DNA of 64,000 nucleotides from Mycobacterium sp. 1100029.7 (GCF_001665235.1 NZ_LZSC01000048.1:119894-183893); one strand, 5' to 3'; shown: positions 34,691 to 45,321, counted from the stretch's first letter. The notes: generated by a model from the letters alone, not told the origin. Numbers and translations are program-made.

Positions 34691-35632
34691 ATGGCAAACA
34701 CATTGCCCGCGAATGCCTTCACGTCGCGCCAGGCCGTGGACCCCGACCTGCAGACAGCTGCGCGTCTGCTGCCCCGGGGCTACGCCCTGCATCGCGGCTA
34801 CAAATTCCAGCGGGCCATCATGGGGCTCCTCGGCAATGCCGGCCGGCTCCGCGACGTGCCCGTGGTCGTGATCAACGAAGACGTCAAGGTGCGCATGCAC
34901 CGTCCCGCCGGACTGCCGGACCCCGCACCCGCGATGCTGTGGATCCACGGCGGCGGCACCATCATGGGAACCGCCGTCCAAGACGATAAGTTCTGCCGCA
35001 AGCTATCTCGCATGACCGGCGTGGCGATCGCAGCGGTCGAACACCGGCTGGCGCCCGAGCACCCGTACCCAACCCCGATCGACGACTGCTATGCGGCGCT
35101 GCTGTGGCTGGCCCGACAGCCGTGGGTCGACCCTGAACGTATCGCCGTCGGCGGGGCAAGTGCCGGTGGACATTTCGCGGCGGCGGTGGCGCAACGGGCC
35201 CACGACCGCAGCGACATCAAGCTCGCCTACCAGATGTTGGTCTACCCGATGCTCGACGACCGCACCGGCGCGGACCGCGACGGGCCCAAACGCATCATGT
35301 GGACCGAATCGGACAATCAGCACGCGTGGCAGTGGTATCTCAACGGCGCGGACCCCCTCCAGGCCGCACCGGGACGCCGGCGAGACCTGTCGGGCCTGCC
35401 GCCGGCCTGGATAGGCGTCGGGACACTGGACCTGTTCTACGAGGAAAACCTGGACTATGCGCGGCGGCTGCGCGAGGCGGCTGTGCCCGTCCACCTCGAG
35501 ATCGCCGAGGGCGCGTTCCACGCCTTCGACAACATCGTGGACAGGGCGCCGATCTCGGTGAAGTTCTTCGCCAGCCAACGCGACCATCTGTGGGCGGCGC
35601 TCTCGGCGCCGGCGGCTGATCCGCTGCCCTAA
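34691..35632 (+). CDS. HSL-family esterase/lipase (Lip type)
   Basis: A 313-aa hormone-sensitive-lipase-family alpha/beta hydrolase like mycobacterial Lip proteins. The oxyanion motif HGGG is at 86-89, the nucleophile Ser157 is in GGASAGG, the acid Asp in GTLDLFYEE and the His in GAFHAFD. No signal peptide, so cytoplasmic or membrane-associated. ATG 34691 follows AGAGGCGTAG. It is a stand-alone gene between the aldehyde dehydrogenase (divergent) and the TetR-MmpSL unit. Confidence 0.87.
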   Translation: MANTLPANAFTSRQAVDPDLQTAARLLPRGYALHRGYKFQRAIMGLLGNAGRLRDVPVVVINEDVKVRMHRPAGLPDPAPAMLWIHGGGTIMGTAVQDDKFCRKLSRMTGVAIAAVEHRLAPEHPYPTPIDDCYAALLWLARQPWVDPERIAVGGASAGGHFAAAVAQRAHDRSDIKLAYQMLVYPMLDDRTGADRDGPKRIMWTESDNQHAWQWYLNGADPLQAAPGRRRDLSGLPPAWIGVGTLDLFYEENLDYARRLREAAVPVHLEIAEGAFHAFDNIVDRAPISVKFFASQRDHLWAALSAPAADPLP

Positions 35633-35656
35633 ACGGGCCGCTTACCGTCCTTTCGA

Positions 35657-35681
35657 CTGCAAAGTGTGCAGTTCGTGCAAC
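35657..35681. promoter_or_regulatory. Triple-TGCA operator candidate before tetR
   Basis: Three TGCA tetramers exactly nine bases apart, ending nine bases before the tetR start. Read on the minus strand it begins GTTGCA-N4-CTGCA, the same as the site at 36321 before mmpS. Proposed TetR binding site and autoregulation. Confidence 0.6.
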
Positions 35682-35690
35682 TATGTTGGT

Positions 35691-36299
35691 ATGGGCAACC
35701 CCTTGGGACTGCGGGAGCGGCGTCGGCGCGAGACCAGCGCAGACATTCGCGACGCCGCGGTGCGCCTGACTCTGGAACGCGGCTTCGACAAAGTGACCAT
35801 CGACGAGATCTGCGCCGAGGCCGGAATCTCCACGCGGACCTTCTTCAATTACTTCCCGAATAAAGAGTCCGCGATCGCCTACGGTCCCTCCGACATTCCG
35901 CCTGAACTGGTGGCGGATTTCGTCGCGGCCGGGCCCGCGCCGTACTCGGTGGTGCTCGCAGAGCTGATCACTTTGGCCGCACACCATCTGCGCGACGTCC
36001 CCCCGCCGCGTGAACACGCGGCCCACATGCTCGAACTCGCCAAGACCTCCCCCGCGGTACTGGCCGCGTTCCTTGCCGACCTGGAGCGATTCCAGCATCA
36101 GTTGACCGACATCATCGTGCGCCGTCAGGACATGAAGCCCGACGACGAGATGGCCGCGTTGATCTCCGCCCTCGCCCTGACCGCGGTCCGCTCGGGCCTG
36201 GAAAAGTGGGCAGGCGGCGAGGCGGAGGACCCCGACGGCACGCCGATGCCGTATGTGGAGCGCGCTGCCGCGCTGGTCAACAGCATCTTTACGAAGTGA
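35691..36299 (+). CDS. TetR-family regulator of the MmpS/MmpL unit
   Basis: A 202-aa TetR repressor. The N-terminal helix-turn-helix is typical (IRDAAVRLTLERGFDKVTIDEICAEAGISTRTFFNYFPNKE), and the C-terminal ligand domain is helical. ATG 35691 is used; an in-frame ATG at 35664 lies inside the TGCA operator and would prefix nine residues. It lies 226 bases before mmpS, and a matching operator element precedes both genes. Ligand unknown; a lipid or drug is expected from the neighbours. Confidence 0.85.
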   Translation: MGNPLGLRERRRRETSADIRDAAVRLTLERGFDKVTIDEICAEAGISTRTFFNYFPNKESAIAYGPSDIPPELVADFVAAGPAPYSVVLAELITLAAHHLRDVPPPREHAAHMLELAKTSPAVLAAFLADLERFQHQLTDIIVRRQDMKPDDEMAALISALALTAVRSGLEKWAGGEAEDPDGTPMPYVERAAALVNSIFTK

Positions 36300-36320
36300 T
36301 CTGAAACACCGGAAGCAAAC

Positions 36321-36345
36321 GTTGCATACTCTGCAAGATATGCAC
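36321..36345. promoter_or_regulatory. Triple-TGCA operator candidate before mmpS
   Basis: GTTGCA-N4-CTGCA-N5-TGCAC, three TGCA at nine-base spacing as in the tetR site at 35657. About 180 bases upstream of mmpS. Expected to be bound by the TetR protein. Confidence 0.6.
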
Positions 36346-36525
36346 ATCATGTACTATGCGCTGGTGGCGGAATCAGGAACGCTTCAGCGATGCGAGGCAC
36401 CTGTCGGTTCGGAAAACGGCCGCCCGTCTGTCCGGGTGGCAACTTCCAGGGTTGACGACCTCGCGTACGGGTCAGGCTGACGATCGCCACATCACGGCTG
36501 CGTGATGAGAAAAGGAAGCACGTAG

Positions 36526-36960
36526 TTGCTGTTATCGCGGATTGTGCGCAACGCATGGTTGCCACTGCTGATCGTGGCCGTCGTGGTGGTCGGCGGATTT
36601 GCCGTGGTGCGGGTCAAGTCGTTCTTCGGCGCCAATGACACCGGCATCCTGACGAGCCCGAAGCTCGATGATTCCAAGCCGTTCAAACCGAAGGTCGTCA
36701 AGTACGAGGTCTTCGGATCGGCGAGCCAAGCCAACGTGAACTACCTGGATCTGTCGGCCGACCCGCGCCGAGTCGACGGTGCGCCGCTGCCCTGGACCCT
36801 CGTGCTCAAAACAACCGCCCCGTCGGTGTTCCCGAACCTTTCGGCGCAGAGCGACGGCGACTATTTGGGTTGCCGCATCACCATCGATGACGAAGTCAAG
36901 GACGAGAAGATAACCACCGGCGTGCACGCCCTGACCTTCTGCTTGGTGAAATCCGCATGA
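36526..36960 (+). CDS. MmpS-family membrane protein
   Basis: A 144-aa MmpS: one N-terminal membrane helix ([17 protein letters not shown]), then a periplasmic beta domain starting [20 protein letters not shown] and ending [29 protein letters not shown] (the two Cys may pair). MmpS proteins assist an MmpL partner in exporting siderophores, lipids or drugs. The start is TTG 36526 with AGGAAG upstream. It overlaps the mmpL gene by four bases (ATGA). Confidence 0.92.
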   Translation: MLLSRIVRNAWLPLLIVAVVVVGGFAVVRVKSFFGANDTGILTSPKLDDSKPFKPKVVKYEVFGSASQANVNYLDLSADPRRVDGAPLPWTLVLKTTAPSVFPNLSAQSDGDYLGCRITIDDEVKDEKITTGVHALTFCLVKSA

Positions 36961-39869
36961 GCACAACGTTCAACGACGCCAAGACCGACGCGATCCCCAC
37001 GGCTGAGGAGCCGGTGCGGGAGAAGATTCCGCGGTTCATCCGGAAATTCGCCGTCCCGGTCATTCTGGGCTGGATCGCGCTGATCGCGGTACTGAGCACG
37101 ATCGTCCCCGACCTGGACACGGTCGGGAAGATGCGATCGGTGTCGATGGCTCCCGACGACGCGCAGTCGGTGGTCGCGACCAAGCGCATGGGCGCGGTGT
37201 TCAACGAATACAAATCCAACAGCTCGACCATGATCGTCCTCGAGGGGCAGCAACCCCTCGGTGCCGAGGCCCACGCCTACTACGACCAGATCGTTAGGAA
37301 GCTCGACGCCGACCACAAACACGTTGAGCACGTGCAGGATATGTGGAGCGATCCCCTGACCGGGGCGGGCGCGCAGAGCAACGACGGCAAGGCCGCCTAC
37401 GTCCAGGTCTACCTCGCCGGTAACCAGGGCGAGGCCCTGGCCAACGAGTCGGTTGAGGCCGTACAAGACATCGTCAAGAGCGTCCACCCGCCCGACGGCG
37501 TGAAGGCCTACGTCACCGGACCTGCTGCCCTGTCGGCGGATCAGCATGTGGCCGGTGACCGCAGCGTGCAGATCATCACGATGTGCACCTTCACCGTGAT
37601 CATCGCGATGATGCTGCTGGTGTACCGGTCGATCGTCACGGTATTGCTCACGCTGGTGATGGTGGTACTCGAGCTGTCGGCCGCCCGCGGCATGGTGGCA
37701 TTCCTGGGCTACCACAAGATCATTGGGCTCTCGACGTTCGCGACCAACCTGATCGTCACGCTGGCGATCGCGGCCGCCACCGACTACGCGATCTTTTTGA
37801 TCGGCCGCTATCAGGAAGCCCGGGGTAGGGGCGATTCGCGAGAAGACGCCTATTACGACATGTTCCACGGCACCGCCCACGTGGTGCTCGGCTCGGGTTT
37901 GACGATTGCCGGCGCCACCTTCTGCCTGCACTTCACCAACCTGCCGTACTTCCAGACGCTGGGTATCCCGCTGGCGATCGGGATGGTGGTCGTGGTGTTG
38001 GCGGCCTTGACGCTCGGTCCCGCGGTCATTTCGGTGGCCACGCGGTTCGGCAAGACGCTGGAACCCAAGCGCACCCAACGAATTCGCATGTGGCGCAAGA
38101 TCGGCGCCGTGATTGTGCGCTGGCCCGGACCGATCCTGGTCATGACGATCGGTGTCGCACTCGTCGGCTTGCTGACACTGCCCGGATACCGGACCAACTA
38201 CAACGACCGGAACTACCTGCCCACCGATCTCCCGGCCAACGAGGGATACGCGGCGGCGGATCGGCACTTCTCGAATGCTCGGATGAATCCCGAAGTGCTG
38301 ATGATCGAAAGCGACCACGATCTGCGCAACTCCGCGGACTTCCTGGTCATCGACAAGATCGCCAAGACGATCTTCCGGGTGCCGGGAATCAGCCGCGTGC
38401 AGGCCATTACCCGGCCCGAGGGCACGCCGATCGAGCACACGTCGATCCCGTTCCAGATCAGCATGCAGGGTGTCACCCAGCAGATGAATCAGAAGTACCA
38501 AGAAGACCAGATGGCCGACATGCTCAAGCAGGCCGACATGATGCAGACGACCATCGACAGCATGGAGAAGATGTCGAGCATCACCGTGCAGATGTCCAAT
38601 GACATGCATCAGATGGTCGGAAAAATGCACGACATGACGATCGACATCAACGAATTACGCAATCATATGGCGGATTTCGAGGATTTCTTCCGTCCGATCC
38701 GCAGCTACCTGTACTGGGAGAAGCACTGCTTCGACATCCCGGTGTGCTGGTCGTTGCGCTCGGTTTTCGACGGCCTCGACGGTATCGACACGATGACCGA
38801 CGACATCGAGAGCCTGCTGCCGATCATGGATCATCTCGACACCCTGATGCCTCAGATGGTGGCGTTGATGCCGTCGATGATCCAAAACATGAAGGCCATG
38901 AAAACCACGATGCTGACCATGTATTCGACCCAGAAGGGTCTGCAGGATCAGCAGAACGAGGCGCAGAAGAACTCCAACGCGATGGGCAAGGCATTCGACG
39001 CGTCCAAGAACGACGACTCGTTCTACCTGCCGCCGGAGATCTTCAACAACGCCGAGTTCAAGAAGGGCATGAAGAACTTCATCTCCCCCGACGGCCACGC
39101 GGTGCGCTTCATCATCAGCCATGACGGGGATCCGATGTCGGCGGAAGGCATTTCGCACATCGCCGCCATCAAGAAGGCCGCCTACGAAGCGCTCAAGGGC
39201 ACGCCGTTGGAAGGCTCGAAGATCTACCTCGGGGGCACCGCGGCGATCTTCAAAGACCTCAGTGACGGCAACACCTATGACCTGTTGATCGCCGGAATCG
39301 CTTCGCTGTGCTTGATTTTCATCATCATGCTGATCATCACCCGGGGTGTGGTGGCGTCGGCGGTCATCGTCGGCACGGTGCTGCTGTCCCTGGGCGCGTC
39401 GTTCGGGCTGTCGGTGCTGATCTGGCAGCACATCATCGGCATCGAGTTGCACTGGATGGTGCTGGCAATGTCGGTCATCATCCTGCTGGCCGTCGGTGCT
39501 GACTACAACCTGCTGCTGGTGGCGCGGTTCAAAGAGGAGATCCATGCCGGCTTGAACACCGGCATCATCCGGTCGATGGGTGGCACCGGGTCGGTGGTGA
39601 CGTCGGCCGGGCTGGTTTTCGCGTTCACGATGATGACCATGGCCGTCAGCGAGTTGACCGTGATCGGCCAGGTGGGAACGACGATCGGTCTGGGTCTCCT
39701 CTTCGACACCATTATCGTGCGGTCGCTGATGACGCCATCGATTGCCGCGCTGTTGGGCAAATGGTTCTGGTGGCCGCAGCGGGTGCGGCAGCGTCCGCCC
39801 CCGTCACCGTGGCCGCAACCGGCTCAGAACGCCGCCAAAGAGACCGAAACGGCCGGCGCGCAGCAATAA
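36957..39869 (+). CDS. MmpL-family RND transporter
   Basis: A 970-aa RND exporter of the MmpL4/MmpL5 type (usual length about 960-970). There are 12 membrane segments, with the proton-relay Asp-Tyr pairs in [11 protein letters not shown] (segment 4) and [11 protein letters not shown] (segment 10). Two periplasmic domains follow segments 1 and 7; the second holds the Met/Gln-rich coiled-coil insert (about 510-600) with a Cys pair (HCFDIPVC) of this subclass. With MmpS and TetR it forms a complete unit. Exported substrate (siderophore, glycopeptidolipid-like lipid or drug) cannot be told. Confidence 0.93.
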   Translation: MSTTFNDAKTDAIPTAEEPVREKIPRFIRKFAVPVILGWIALIAVLSTIVPDLDTVGKMRSVSMAPDDAQSVVATKRMGAVFNEYKSNSSTMIVLEGQQPLGAEAHAYYDQIVRKLDADHKHVEHVQDMWSDPLTGAGAQSNDGKAAYVQVYLAGNQGEALANESVEAVQDIVKSVHPPDGVKAYVTGPAALSADQHVAGDRSVQIITMCTFTVIIAMMLLVYRSIVTVLLTLVMVVLELSAARGMVAFLGYHKIIGLSTFATNLIVTLAIAAATDYAIFLIGRYQEARGRGDSREDAYYDMFHGTAHVVLGSGLTIAGATFCLHFTNLPYFQTLGIPLAIGMVVVVLAALTLGPAVISVATRFGKTLEPKRTQRIRMWRKIGAVIVRWPGPILVMTIGVALVGLLTLPGYRTNYNDRNYLPTDLPANEGYAAADRHFSNARMNPEVLMIESDHDLRNSADFLVIDKIAKTIFRVPGISRVQAITRPEGTPIEHTSIPFQISMQGVTQQMNQKYQEDQMADMLKQADMMQTTIDSMEKMSSITVQMSNDMHQMVGKMHDMTIDINELRNHMADFEDFFRPIRSYLYWEKHCFDIPVCWSLRSVFDGLDGIDTMTDDIESLLPIMDHLDTLMPQMVALMPSMIQNMKAMKTTMLTMYSTQKGLQDQQNEAQKNSNAMGKAFDASKNDDSFYLPPEIFNNAEFKKGMKNFISPDGHAVRFIISHDGDPMSAEGISHIAAIKKAAYEALKGTPLEGSKIYLGGTAAIFKDLSDGNTYDLLIAGIASLCLIFIIMLIITRGVVASAVIVGTVLLSLGASFGLSVLIWQHIIGIELHWMVLAMSVIILLAVGADYNLLLVARFKEEIHAGLNTGIIRSMGGTGSVVTSAGLVFAFTMMTMAVSELTVIGQVGTTIGLGLLFDTIIVRSLMTPSIAALLGKWFWWPQRVRQRPPPSPWPQPAQNAAKETETAGAQQ

Positions 39870-39884
39870 TTCGCGCGAAGGCGG

Positions 39885-40673
39885 CTACGTAACCCACTCG
39901 GGCTGTTCGTCGGTGTCGACGCTTGCCCAGTCCTTGTGTCCGAGGCCGGCGGTGACGCCACCGTCGACCACGAACTCCGAGCCGGTCGAATAGCTGGACT
40001 CGTCGCTGGCCAGATAGACGGCCAGGCTGGAGACCTCCTTGGGTTCGGCGGCCCGGCCCAGGGCGGTCTGGAAGATGTCGTCGGGGACCCACTCGGTCAT
40101 CGGGGTTTTGATCAGCCCGGGATGAATCGAGTTGACCCGAATTCCGCTGGGGCCCAACTCGACTGCGGCTGACTTGGTCAGCCCGCGGACACCGAATTTG
40201 GTTGCGGTGTAACCGTGGCACGCGATGGTCCCGGCCATGCCCTCGATCGAGGAGATGTTGATGATCGAGCCGCGTCCGGCGTCCTTCATCGGCTTCACCA
40301 CGGCGCGGATACCGAGGAATACACCGGTCAGGTTGATGTCGAGGATGCGCTGCCATTCGGAGATCGCGTAGTCCTCGAGGGTGCCGATGTTGATGATGCC
40401 GGCGTTGTTCACCAGCACGTCGACGGCGCCGTAGTCGTTGAGGGCGGTGGCCACCGCGGCGTCCCAGTCGTCGGGCTTCGTCACGTCGAGATGCACGTAA
40501 CGGGCCGCGTCACCGAGATCTGCTGCGACCGCTTTACCTTCGTCGTCGAGGATGTCGCCGAACACCACCTTGGCACCCTCGTCCACGAACGCCCGCACGT
40601 GCGAGGCGCCCATCCCGCGGGCACCCCCACTAATCAGCGCGACCTTTCCCGCCAACCGCTCTGCCACTGCCAT
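39885..40673 (-). CDS. fabG3: Short-chain dehydrogenase, FabG3-like
   Basis: A 262-aa NAD(P)-dependent SDR closely resembling M. tuberculosis Rv2002 (FabG3, reported to act as a 20-beta-hydroxysteroid dehydrogenase). Visible are GGARGMGASH (cofactor), NNAGI, Ser in NISSIEG, Tyr-x3-Lys in YTATK, and the conserved VYLASDESSYSTG and PEWVT ends. It oxidises or reduces sterol/ketoacyl hydroxy groups. ATG 40673 is used. It sits next to fdxA as the Rv2002-Rv2007 region does. Confidence 0.9.
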   Translation of the reverse strand: MAVAERLAGKVALISGGARGMGASHVRAFVDEGAKVVFGDILDDEGKAVAADLGDAARYVHLDVTKPDDWDAAVATALNDYGAVDVLVNNAGIINIGTLEDYAISEWQRILDINLTGVFLGIRAVVKPMKDAGRGSIINISSIEGMAGTIACHGYTATKFGVRGLTKSAAVELGPSGIRVNSIHPGLIKTPMTEWVPDDIFQTALGRAAEPKEVSSLAVYLASDESSYSTGSEFVVDGGVTAGLGHKDWASVDTDEQPEWVT

Positions 40674-40749
40674 CTCCTGTCGTGTCGATGCGCCGGCCCT
40701 AGACGCTGGCGATCACCATACAGATGCGCAGGGTTGTATGACCAGAGTT

Positions 40750-41094
40750 TCAGGCTTCGTCGAGAGGCAGCGCCGCGACCAGTGCAGTGTCCACCCCGAC
40801 TCGTCCCACCGCGGTGGCACCGCCGGGCGAACCCAGCGGACTCGGGCGGCCCGGCAACGGGACGGCGAAGAAGGCGGCGTTGTCGCCCAGGTGGACTTGT
40901 TCGTCGTCGGGCAGGTCACCCTCCCAGTAGATGGCACCGGCGTGACATGCCGGCCGGCAGGCTCCACAGTCCACGCATTCGTCGGGGTTGATGTACATGG
41001 TTCGGTCGCCCTCGTAGATGCAGTCAACCGGACACTCCTGCACGCAGGACTTCTCCATGACGTCGACGCACGCCTTGCCGATCACATAAGTCAT
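40750..41094 (-). CDS. fdxA: Ferredoxin FdxA (7Fe-8S type)
   Basis: A 114-aa low-potential ferredoxin closely similar to M. tuberculosis FdxA (Rv2007c). Two cysteine clusters are readable: CVQECPVDC near residue 17 and CVDCGACRPAC near residue 42; the C-terminal tail (LGDNAAFF ... GGATAVGRVGVDT) is also conserved. ATG 41094 starts it. A strong DosR box lies about 60 bases upstream, so it should be induced by hypoxia and NO via DosR. Electrons may go to dormancy-linked reductases. Confidence 0.94.
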   Translation of the reverse strand: MTYVIGKACVDVMEKSCVQECPVDCIYEGDRTMYINPDECVDCGACRPACHAGAIYWEGDLPDDEQVHLGDNAAFFAVPLPGRPSPLGSPGGATAVGRVGVDTALVAALPLDEA

Positions 41095-41150
41095 GACCAT
41101 GACGCTACGCAGCACCCGATCAGGTCGCGTCGGCCGAAGGTCATCACTGG

Positions 41151-41169
41151 GTGGGACCAAAGTCCCTGC
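41151..41169. promoter_or_regulatory. DosR box before fdxA
   Basis: Core GGGACCAAAGTCCC (41153-41166), matching the GGGAC-N4-GTCCC symmetry of the DosR consensus, about 60 bases upstream of the fdxA start. Read from the fdxA side it is the usual promoter-proximal place. Confidence 0.88.
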
Positions 41170-41192
41170 CGCACACCGTGATTTCCGGGCCG

Positions 41193-42935
41193 TTAGTGAT
41201 CCGCCAGCGGGGCGGTCCAGCGAACCCGGGTGCCGCCCCCGTCTTGGGTGGTCACCTCACACGTTCCACCGACCTGTTCGGCCCGGTAGGCCAAGTTGGC
41301 CAGTCCGCTGCGGCGCGGGTTGCCTTCGGGTATACCGCAACCGTTGTCGGCAACGTCGACGGTCAGCATGTCGGCAACGCTGACGTCGATCGTCAGACGT
41401 GATGCCCCGGAATGCCGGATCGCGTTGCTCACGGCTTCGGCTGTAACGGCTTCGGCGTGTTCGGCCAGTTCGCCGCCGACCGCGGTCATCGGCCCGTGCA
41501 GGCGCACCGTCGTGACGATGTCGCGGTTGCCGGTCAGATCAGCGACCACGCGTTGGAGGCGATTGCGAAAGCCGCCGTCGGTGCCCAGCGGAGACTTCAG
41601 CTGGAAGATCGTGGTGCGGATTTCCTCGATGATGGTTTGCAGATCGTCGAGGGTGCGATTGAGCCGCTCGGAGATCTCCGGCGAACGCACTCGCGCGACG
41701 GTGCCCTGCAGATCCATACCCGCGGCGAAAAGTCGCTGAATCACCTGGTCGTGCAGGTCATGCGCGATGCGCTCCCGCTCAGCGACGATGGTCAGCTGGC
41801 GCGCGTGCTCGCGTCCTTCGGCCAGCATCAGCGCAATGGCGGCGTGCGTCGCGAAATCGCTCACCAGGTCCACATAGCTGTTGTCGAAGGGTGGTTGGTC
41901 GGCGCTGCGGGCCACCGCGATGACACCGGCTACTTCGTCGTGAGCCCGCAGCGGCATCACGATCGCCGAGCGTTCTCCGACATCGGTGAACGCCTGAATC
42001 GGATAGCTCAACGAAGTGGTGATCAGCGTTGTGCCGGAACGAAACACCTGGCCACTGGTCGAACCTTCCACCGGAACACGTTGGCCCACAACCTCATACG
42101 CGTTCAGACCCACCGCCGCTGAGACGACCAGGGTGTCGGTCTGGGCCGCGGGCAGATCCGCGTCGGCCGGCACGAGCACGATCGCCTGTTCGGCTTCGGT
42201 GAGAGCGCAAGCGCGTTCGGCGATCAAGTGCAGCGGCCTGGTCCGCGGGTCGAGGCTGGAGAGCAGGGCGGTGGTGATCTCGCGGCTGGCGTCCATCCAC
42301 TTGACCGACGCCCGTTCGCGCTCGAAGACACGAGCATTGTCGATCGCGACCGCCGCGGCGAACGCCAGGGCCCGCGCGGCGACCTCATCGGAGTCGGAGA
42401 ACAGCCGCGCCGGGTCGTCATGCGTCAGATACAGATTGCCGAACACCGTCCCCCGAATCGTGATCGGCACCGCGAGGAAAGCCCGCATCGGCGGATGGTG
42501 CTCGGGGAATCCGACCGCTGCCGGATGGGCACCGAGGTCTTCGAGCCGCATCGCCGGCGTCTCCAGCAGCGACAAACTCAGCAACCCCTTGCCGACCGGT
42601 AACGGACCGATCTGCTGCACTCTCGCGTCGTCGATTCCGTCGTGCACGAACGAAATCAGCGAACCCTCGGCATCGCGTATCGCCAGAGCACCGTAAGGGG
42701 CGGCAGTTAAATCCCGTGCTGACAGCACAACTCGGCGTAACGTCGCATCCAGGTCGAGGTCCGACCCGATCTCGACGATGACCCGTAGCAATTGTTCCAT
42801 CTGATCCCGCGAGGACAGCAACTCGTCGAGTTGCTCATGCATCCGATCAACCAGGCCGCGCCGGCCGAGTCCGGCGAACGCCGAGCCGCTGTCATCGCTG
42901 GCCACTCGACTCGCTACCTCCAGAAGGCTTGACAT
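41193..42935 (-). CDS. dosS: Haem-sensor histidine kinase, DosS/DosT-like
   Basis: A 580-aa GAF-GAF-HisKA_3 kinase. GAF-A (about 50-210) carries the HHPPM block (146-150) where the haem-ligating His of DosS/DosT lies; GAF-B is about 225-375; the phospho-acceptor is His395 in HDLHDQVIQRLF; the ATPase part has GLANLAYRAEQ (G2 region) and VADNGCGIP. It senses O2, NO or CO and phosphorylates DosR. It is separated from dosR by 30 bases, so the pair is one transcript. DosS versus DosT cannot be settled here. Confidence 0.9.
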   Translation of the reverse strand: MSSLLEVASRVASDDSGSAFAGLGRRGLVDRMHEQLDELLSSRDQMEQLLRVIVEIGSDLDLDATLRRVVLSARDLTAAPYGALAIRDAEGSLISFVHDGIDDARVQQIGPLPVGKGLLSLSLLETPAMRLEDLGAHPAAVGFPEHHPPMRAFLAVPITIRGTVFGNLYLTHDDPARLFSDSDEVAARALAFAAAVAIDNARVFERERASVKWMDASREITTALLSSLDPRTRPLHLIAERACALTEAEQAIVLVPADADLPAAQTDTLVVSAAVGLNAYEVVGQRVPVEGSTSGQVFRSGTTLITTSLSYPIQAFTDVGERSAIVMPLRAHDEVAGVIAVARSADQPPFDNSYVDLVSDFATHAAIALMLAEGREHARQLTIVAERERIAHDLHDQVIQRLFAAGMDLQGTVARVRSPEISERLNRTLDDLQTIIEEIRTTIFQLKSPLGTDGGFRNRLQRVVADLTGNRDIVTTVRLHGPMTAVGGELAEHAEAVTAEAVSNAIRHSGASRLTIDVSVADMLTVDVADNGCGIPEGNPRRSGLANLAYRAEQVGGTCEVTTQDGGGTRVRWTAPLADH

Positions 42936-42965
42936 TCCACGACGCCAGGGCCCAGCTTAGGCGGA

Positions 42966-43610
42966 TCACTCCCGACGAGACCGCTGATCCAGCTTCGAAG
43001 CGAACACCGCCGCCTGGGTACGACGCTCCATGCCGAGCTTGGCCAGCAACCGCGACACGTAGTTCTTGACCGTCTTCTCGGCGAGAAACATTCGCGCGGC
43101 GATCTGCTTGTTGGTCAGCCCTTCACTGAGCAGTCCCAGCAGGGTGCGCTCCCTATCGGTCAACCCGGACAGTGGATCCGGGGGTTCGGCGTCGCCGCGC
43201 AACTTCGCCATCAACGCGGCCGCAGCACGGTTGTCCAGCAGCGACTTCCCGGCGCCGACATCCTTGATCGCCTGGGCCAGCTCCATCCCCCGGATGTCCT
43301 TGACGACGTAGCCACTGGCACCGGCCAAAATCGCCTCCAGCATTGCCTCGTCGGAGGTGAACGACGTCAACATCAGGCAACGCAGCTCGGGAAGCTCGGA
43401 CAGCAGATCGCGGCACAGCTCGATGCCGTTGCCGTCGGGCAGCCGCACGTCGAGCACCGCGACGTCGGGGCGCAACGCGGGGATACGAACCATCGCCTCG
43501 GCCACCGAACCCGCATCGCCGATGATCTCGAGCTCGGAGTCCGAGGCGAGCAGGTCGGCAAGGCCGCGCCGCACGACTTCGTGGTCGTCGACGAGGAAAA
43601 CCGTGACCAT
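42966..43610 (-). CDS. dosR: Dormancy response regulator DosR/DevR
   Basis: A 214-aa NarL-type regulator aligned over most of its length with Rv3133c (DosR). Asp8/Asp9, the phospho-site Asp54 ([11 protein letters not shown]), Thr82 in MLTSF, Lys104 in VVKDI and the DNA-binding helix [19 protein letters not shown] are all in place. ATG 43610 has GGAAGGA upstream. It should bind the DosR boxes around fdxA and the acg genes, controlling its own locus. It may be a second copy rather than the main dosR. Confidence 0.94.
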   Translation of the reverse strand: MVTVFLVDDHEVVRRGLADLLASDSELEIIGDAGSVAEAMVRIPALRPDVAVLDVRLPDGNGIELCRDLLSELPELRCLMLTSFTSDEAMLEAILAGASGYVVKDIRGMELAQAIKDVGAGKSLLDNRAAAALMAKLRGDAEPPDPLSGLTDRERTLLGLLSEGLTNKQIAARMFLAEKTVKNYVSRLLAKLGMERRTQAAVFASKLDQRSRRE

Positions 43611-43669
43611 TGCGAGTCCTTCCGGTCGGCCGGGCGGGGCGAGTGGCACCGTACTCATCATCGCCCCAT

Positions 43670-44470
43670 TCACAAGTGCCGGCGATTGACGATGAGCAAC
43701 GAACAGTCCGCGTCGTGCAGGACGGCGTTGCCGGCAGGCCCGACCAGTTCGCTCAGATGCGCCCGGTCGTGGGAACCGACGATGACCAGCTGCACCGGTC
43801 GCTGACGGTCCGACAGGTAGTCCAGCAAGGTGCCCGGCACGGTCAGCGACTGCACCTGAATCACCGGATACTGTCGCCGCCACCGGGTAAGTCGGCGGTC
43901 CAGTTCGGCGAGTGCCCGGCGATCGAGGTCGGCGGCCGCGGTTCGCCCGCAGATGACAGCCTGGACCGGCGCGCCGCGCAGTAGTGCTTCTTCCATCGCG
44001 GCACCCAACAGCAGACCGTTGTCGGGAGCGTCGTCGACCTCGACGACGATCTCGCGCGCCGGGCGTCGGGGCCGACCATCCCGGTCGCGGATGATCGCCA
44101 CCGGACAGTGTGCCGAGACCGCCACAGCCGCCGTCGTCGAGCCCATCCGGCCGGCGCGAAAGTGCCGCATGCCCAACGCACCCACGCACACCATGGCCGC
44201 CGACGCCGACGCGCGGATCAACGCCTGCACGGGCGGCTCGCGCGCGGTGTCGGTCTCGATCTTCACCGACCGATGCGTCGCCGCCACCGTCGACGTGGCG
44301 CATCGCAGCGCGAATTCCGCGGCTTCCGGTGTGTCGTCTTGCCCCATTGCGTAGATCAGACGCAACGGCACGTCACGCTTCGCCGCCTCGTCGACGGCCC
44401 AAAGTGCAGCGCGCAGTGCGGCTTTCGAGCCGTCAACACCGACCACGATGCATTGAGGCAGCACGAACAT
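43670..44470 (-). CDS. Universal stress protein (tandem UspA), first
   Basis: A 266-aa tandem UspA protein of the Rv2005c/Rv2028c type. The N-terminal domain starts with [15 protein letters not shown] and has an ATP-binding G-x2-G-x8-G loop ([16 protein letters not shown]); the C-terminal domain is more degenerate. Such proteins are DosR-induced and help growth arrest. The gene lies directly behind dosR with a 19-base gap to the next USP gene, so the three to five genes are probably one operon. Confidence 0.88.
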   Translation of the reverse strand: MFVLPQCIVVGVDGSKAALRAALWAVDEAAKRDVPLRLIYAMGQDDTPEAAEFALRCATSTVAATHRSVKIETDTAREPPVQALIRASASAAMVCVGALGMRHFRAGRMGSTTAAVAVSAHCPVAIIRDRDGRPRRPAREIVVEVDDAPDNGLLLGAAMEEALLRGAPVQAVICGRTAAADLDRRALAELDRRLTRWRRQYPVIQVQSLTVPGTLLDYLSDRQRPVQLVIVGSHDRAHLSELVGPAGNAVLHDADCSLLIVNRRHL

Positions 44471-44489
44471 GACGATCTTTCCTGGCGAC

Positions 44490-45263
44490 TCAGTGGCGGA
44501 CCAGCAGCACCGAACAATCGGGGTAGCCCGAAATCGGATGGCAGTTGAGCTCACCGAGTTCGGTGATGTGCTGGGCGTCGGCCTGGCCTACCACGGCAAG
44601 GTCGATTGTGTTGCTTGGTATTTCGAGACTTTTCGTCACGGTTCCGGCAGCGACGACCTCGACCCGGACGTCCGGGTAGCGCCGCACCCAGCTGTCCAAT
44701 CGCCGGTCGATCTGGCGCACCGTGGCTCTGCGCAGCCGCCCTTCCTCCATGGCCCGGTGCACCAATTCGTCGTTGTCGGGTTCGTCGTCGAGCACGACGG
44801 CGATCACACCTCCGGACGCCGGCGACTTGTCGGGATCGCTTCTGATGACCGCCACCGGGCAGTGCGCCCGCGCAGCCAAAGCCGCCGCGGTGCGGCCCAA
44901 CACCTCGTCACTCCCCTGTTCGCGCTTACCGGCGCCCACGCAGACCAGGGCCGCATCCCGCGACTCGTCGATCAGCACCTCCTCAGGATCGCCTGCGAGA
45001 AGGGCGGTTTCGACCTCGACGTGCGTGCTCACGCCGCGAACCGCGCTATCGGCCTGGCCCAGCGCCCGCTCGCCGCTGTCGAGCGCCCCGTCCGACGGTT
45101 GTCCGCCATGCCCCTGCGGCCGAGGAATGACGTGGACCAAACGCAGCGGCAGATCACGACTGATCGCTTCGTCGATGGCCCACTTGACGGCCCCGATCGC
45201 AGCCTGCGAGCCGTCGACGCCGACTTGCAGTGCAGCTGGCTCATGTTGGCTCCTGACTGGCAT
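44490..45263 (-). CDS. Universal stress protein (tandem UspA), second
   Basis: A 257-aa tandem UspA protein. LQVGVDGSQAAIGAVKWAIDEAISRDLP is the typical start; the ATP loop is altered (VGAGKREQG in place of G-x2-G). It starts at ATG 45263 and shares the divergent promoter region with the Acg-like gene at 45405. It is probably DosR-controlled, as its M. tuberculosis relatives are. Confidence 0.86.
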   Translation of the reverse strand: MPVRSQHEPAALQVGVDGSQAAIGAVKWAIDEAISRDLPLRLVHVIPRPQGHGGQPSDGALDSGERALGQADSAVRGVSTHVEVETALLAGDPEEVLIDESRDAALVCVGAGKREQGSDEVLGRTAAALAARAHCPVAVIRSDPDKSPASGGVIAVVLDDEPDNDELVHRAMEEGRLRRATVRQIDRRLDSWVRRYPDVRVEVVAAGTVTKSLEIPSNTIDLAVVGQADAQHITELGELNCHPISGYPDCSVLLVRH

Positions 45264-45321
45264 ATCGGGCTTTCCTATACCTCGCCCGATTCCAGGCTAT
45301 TGAGCCCGCACCGGCCGCGAA

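Noticed and set aside
36861..38630. Long minus-strand frame (589 codons) opposite mmpL
   Set aside because: It is a shadow of the mmpL gene: low-complexity His/Arg/Asp-rich residues, no domain, and no ribosome site.
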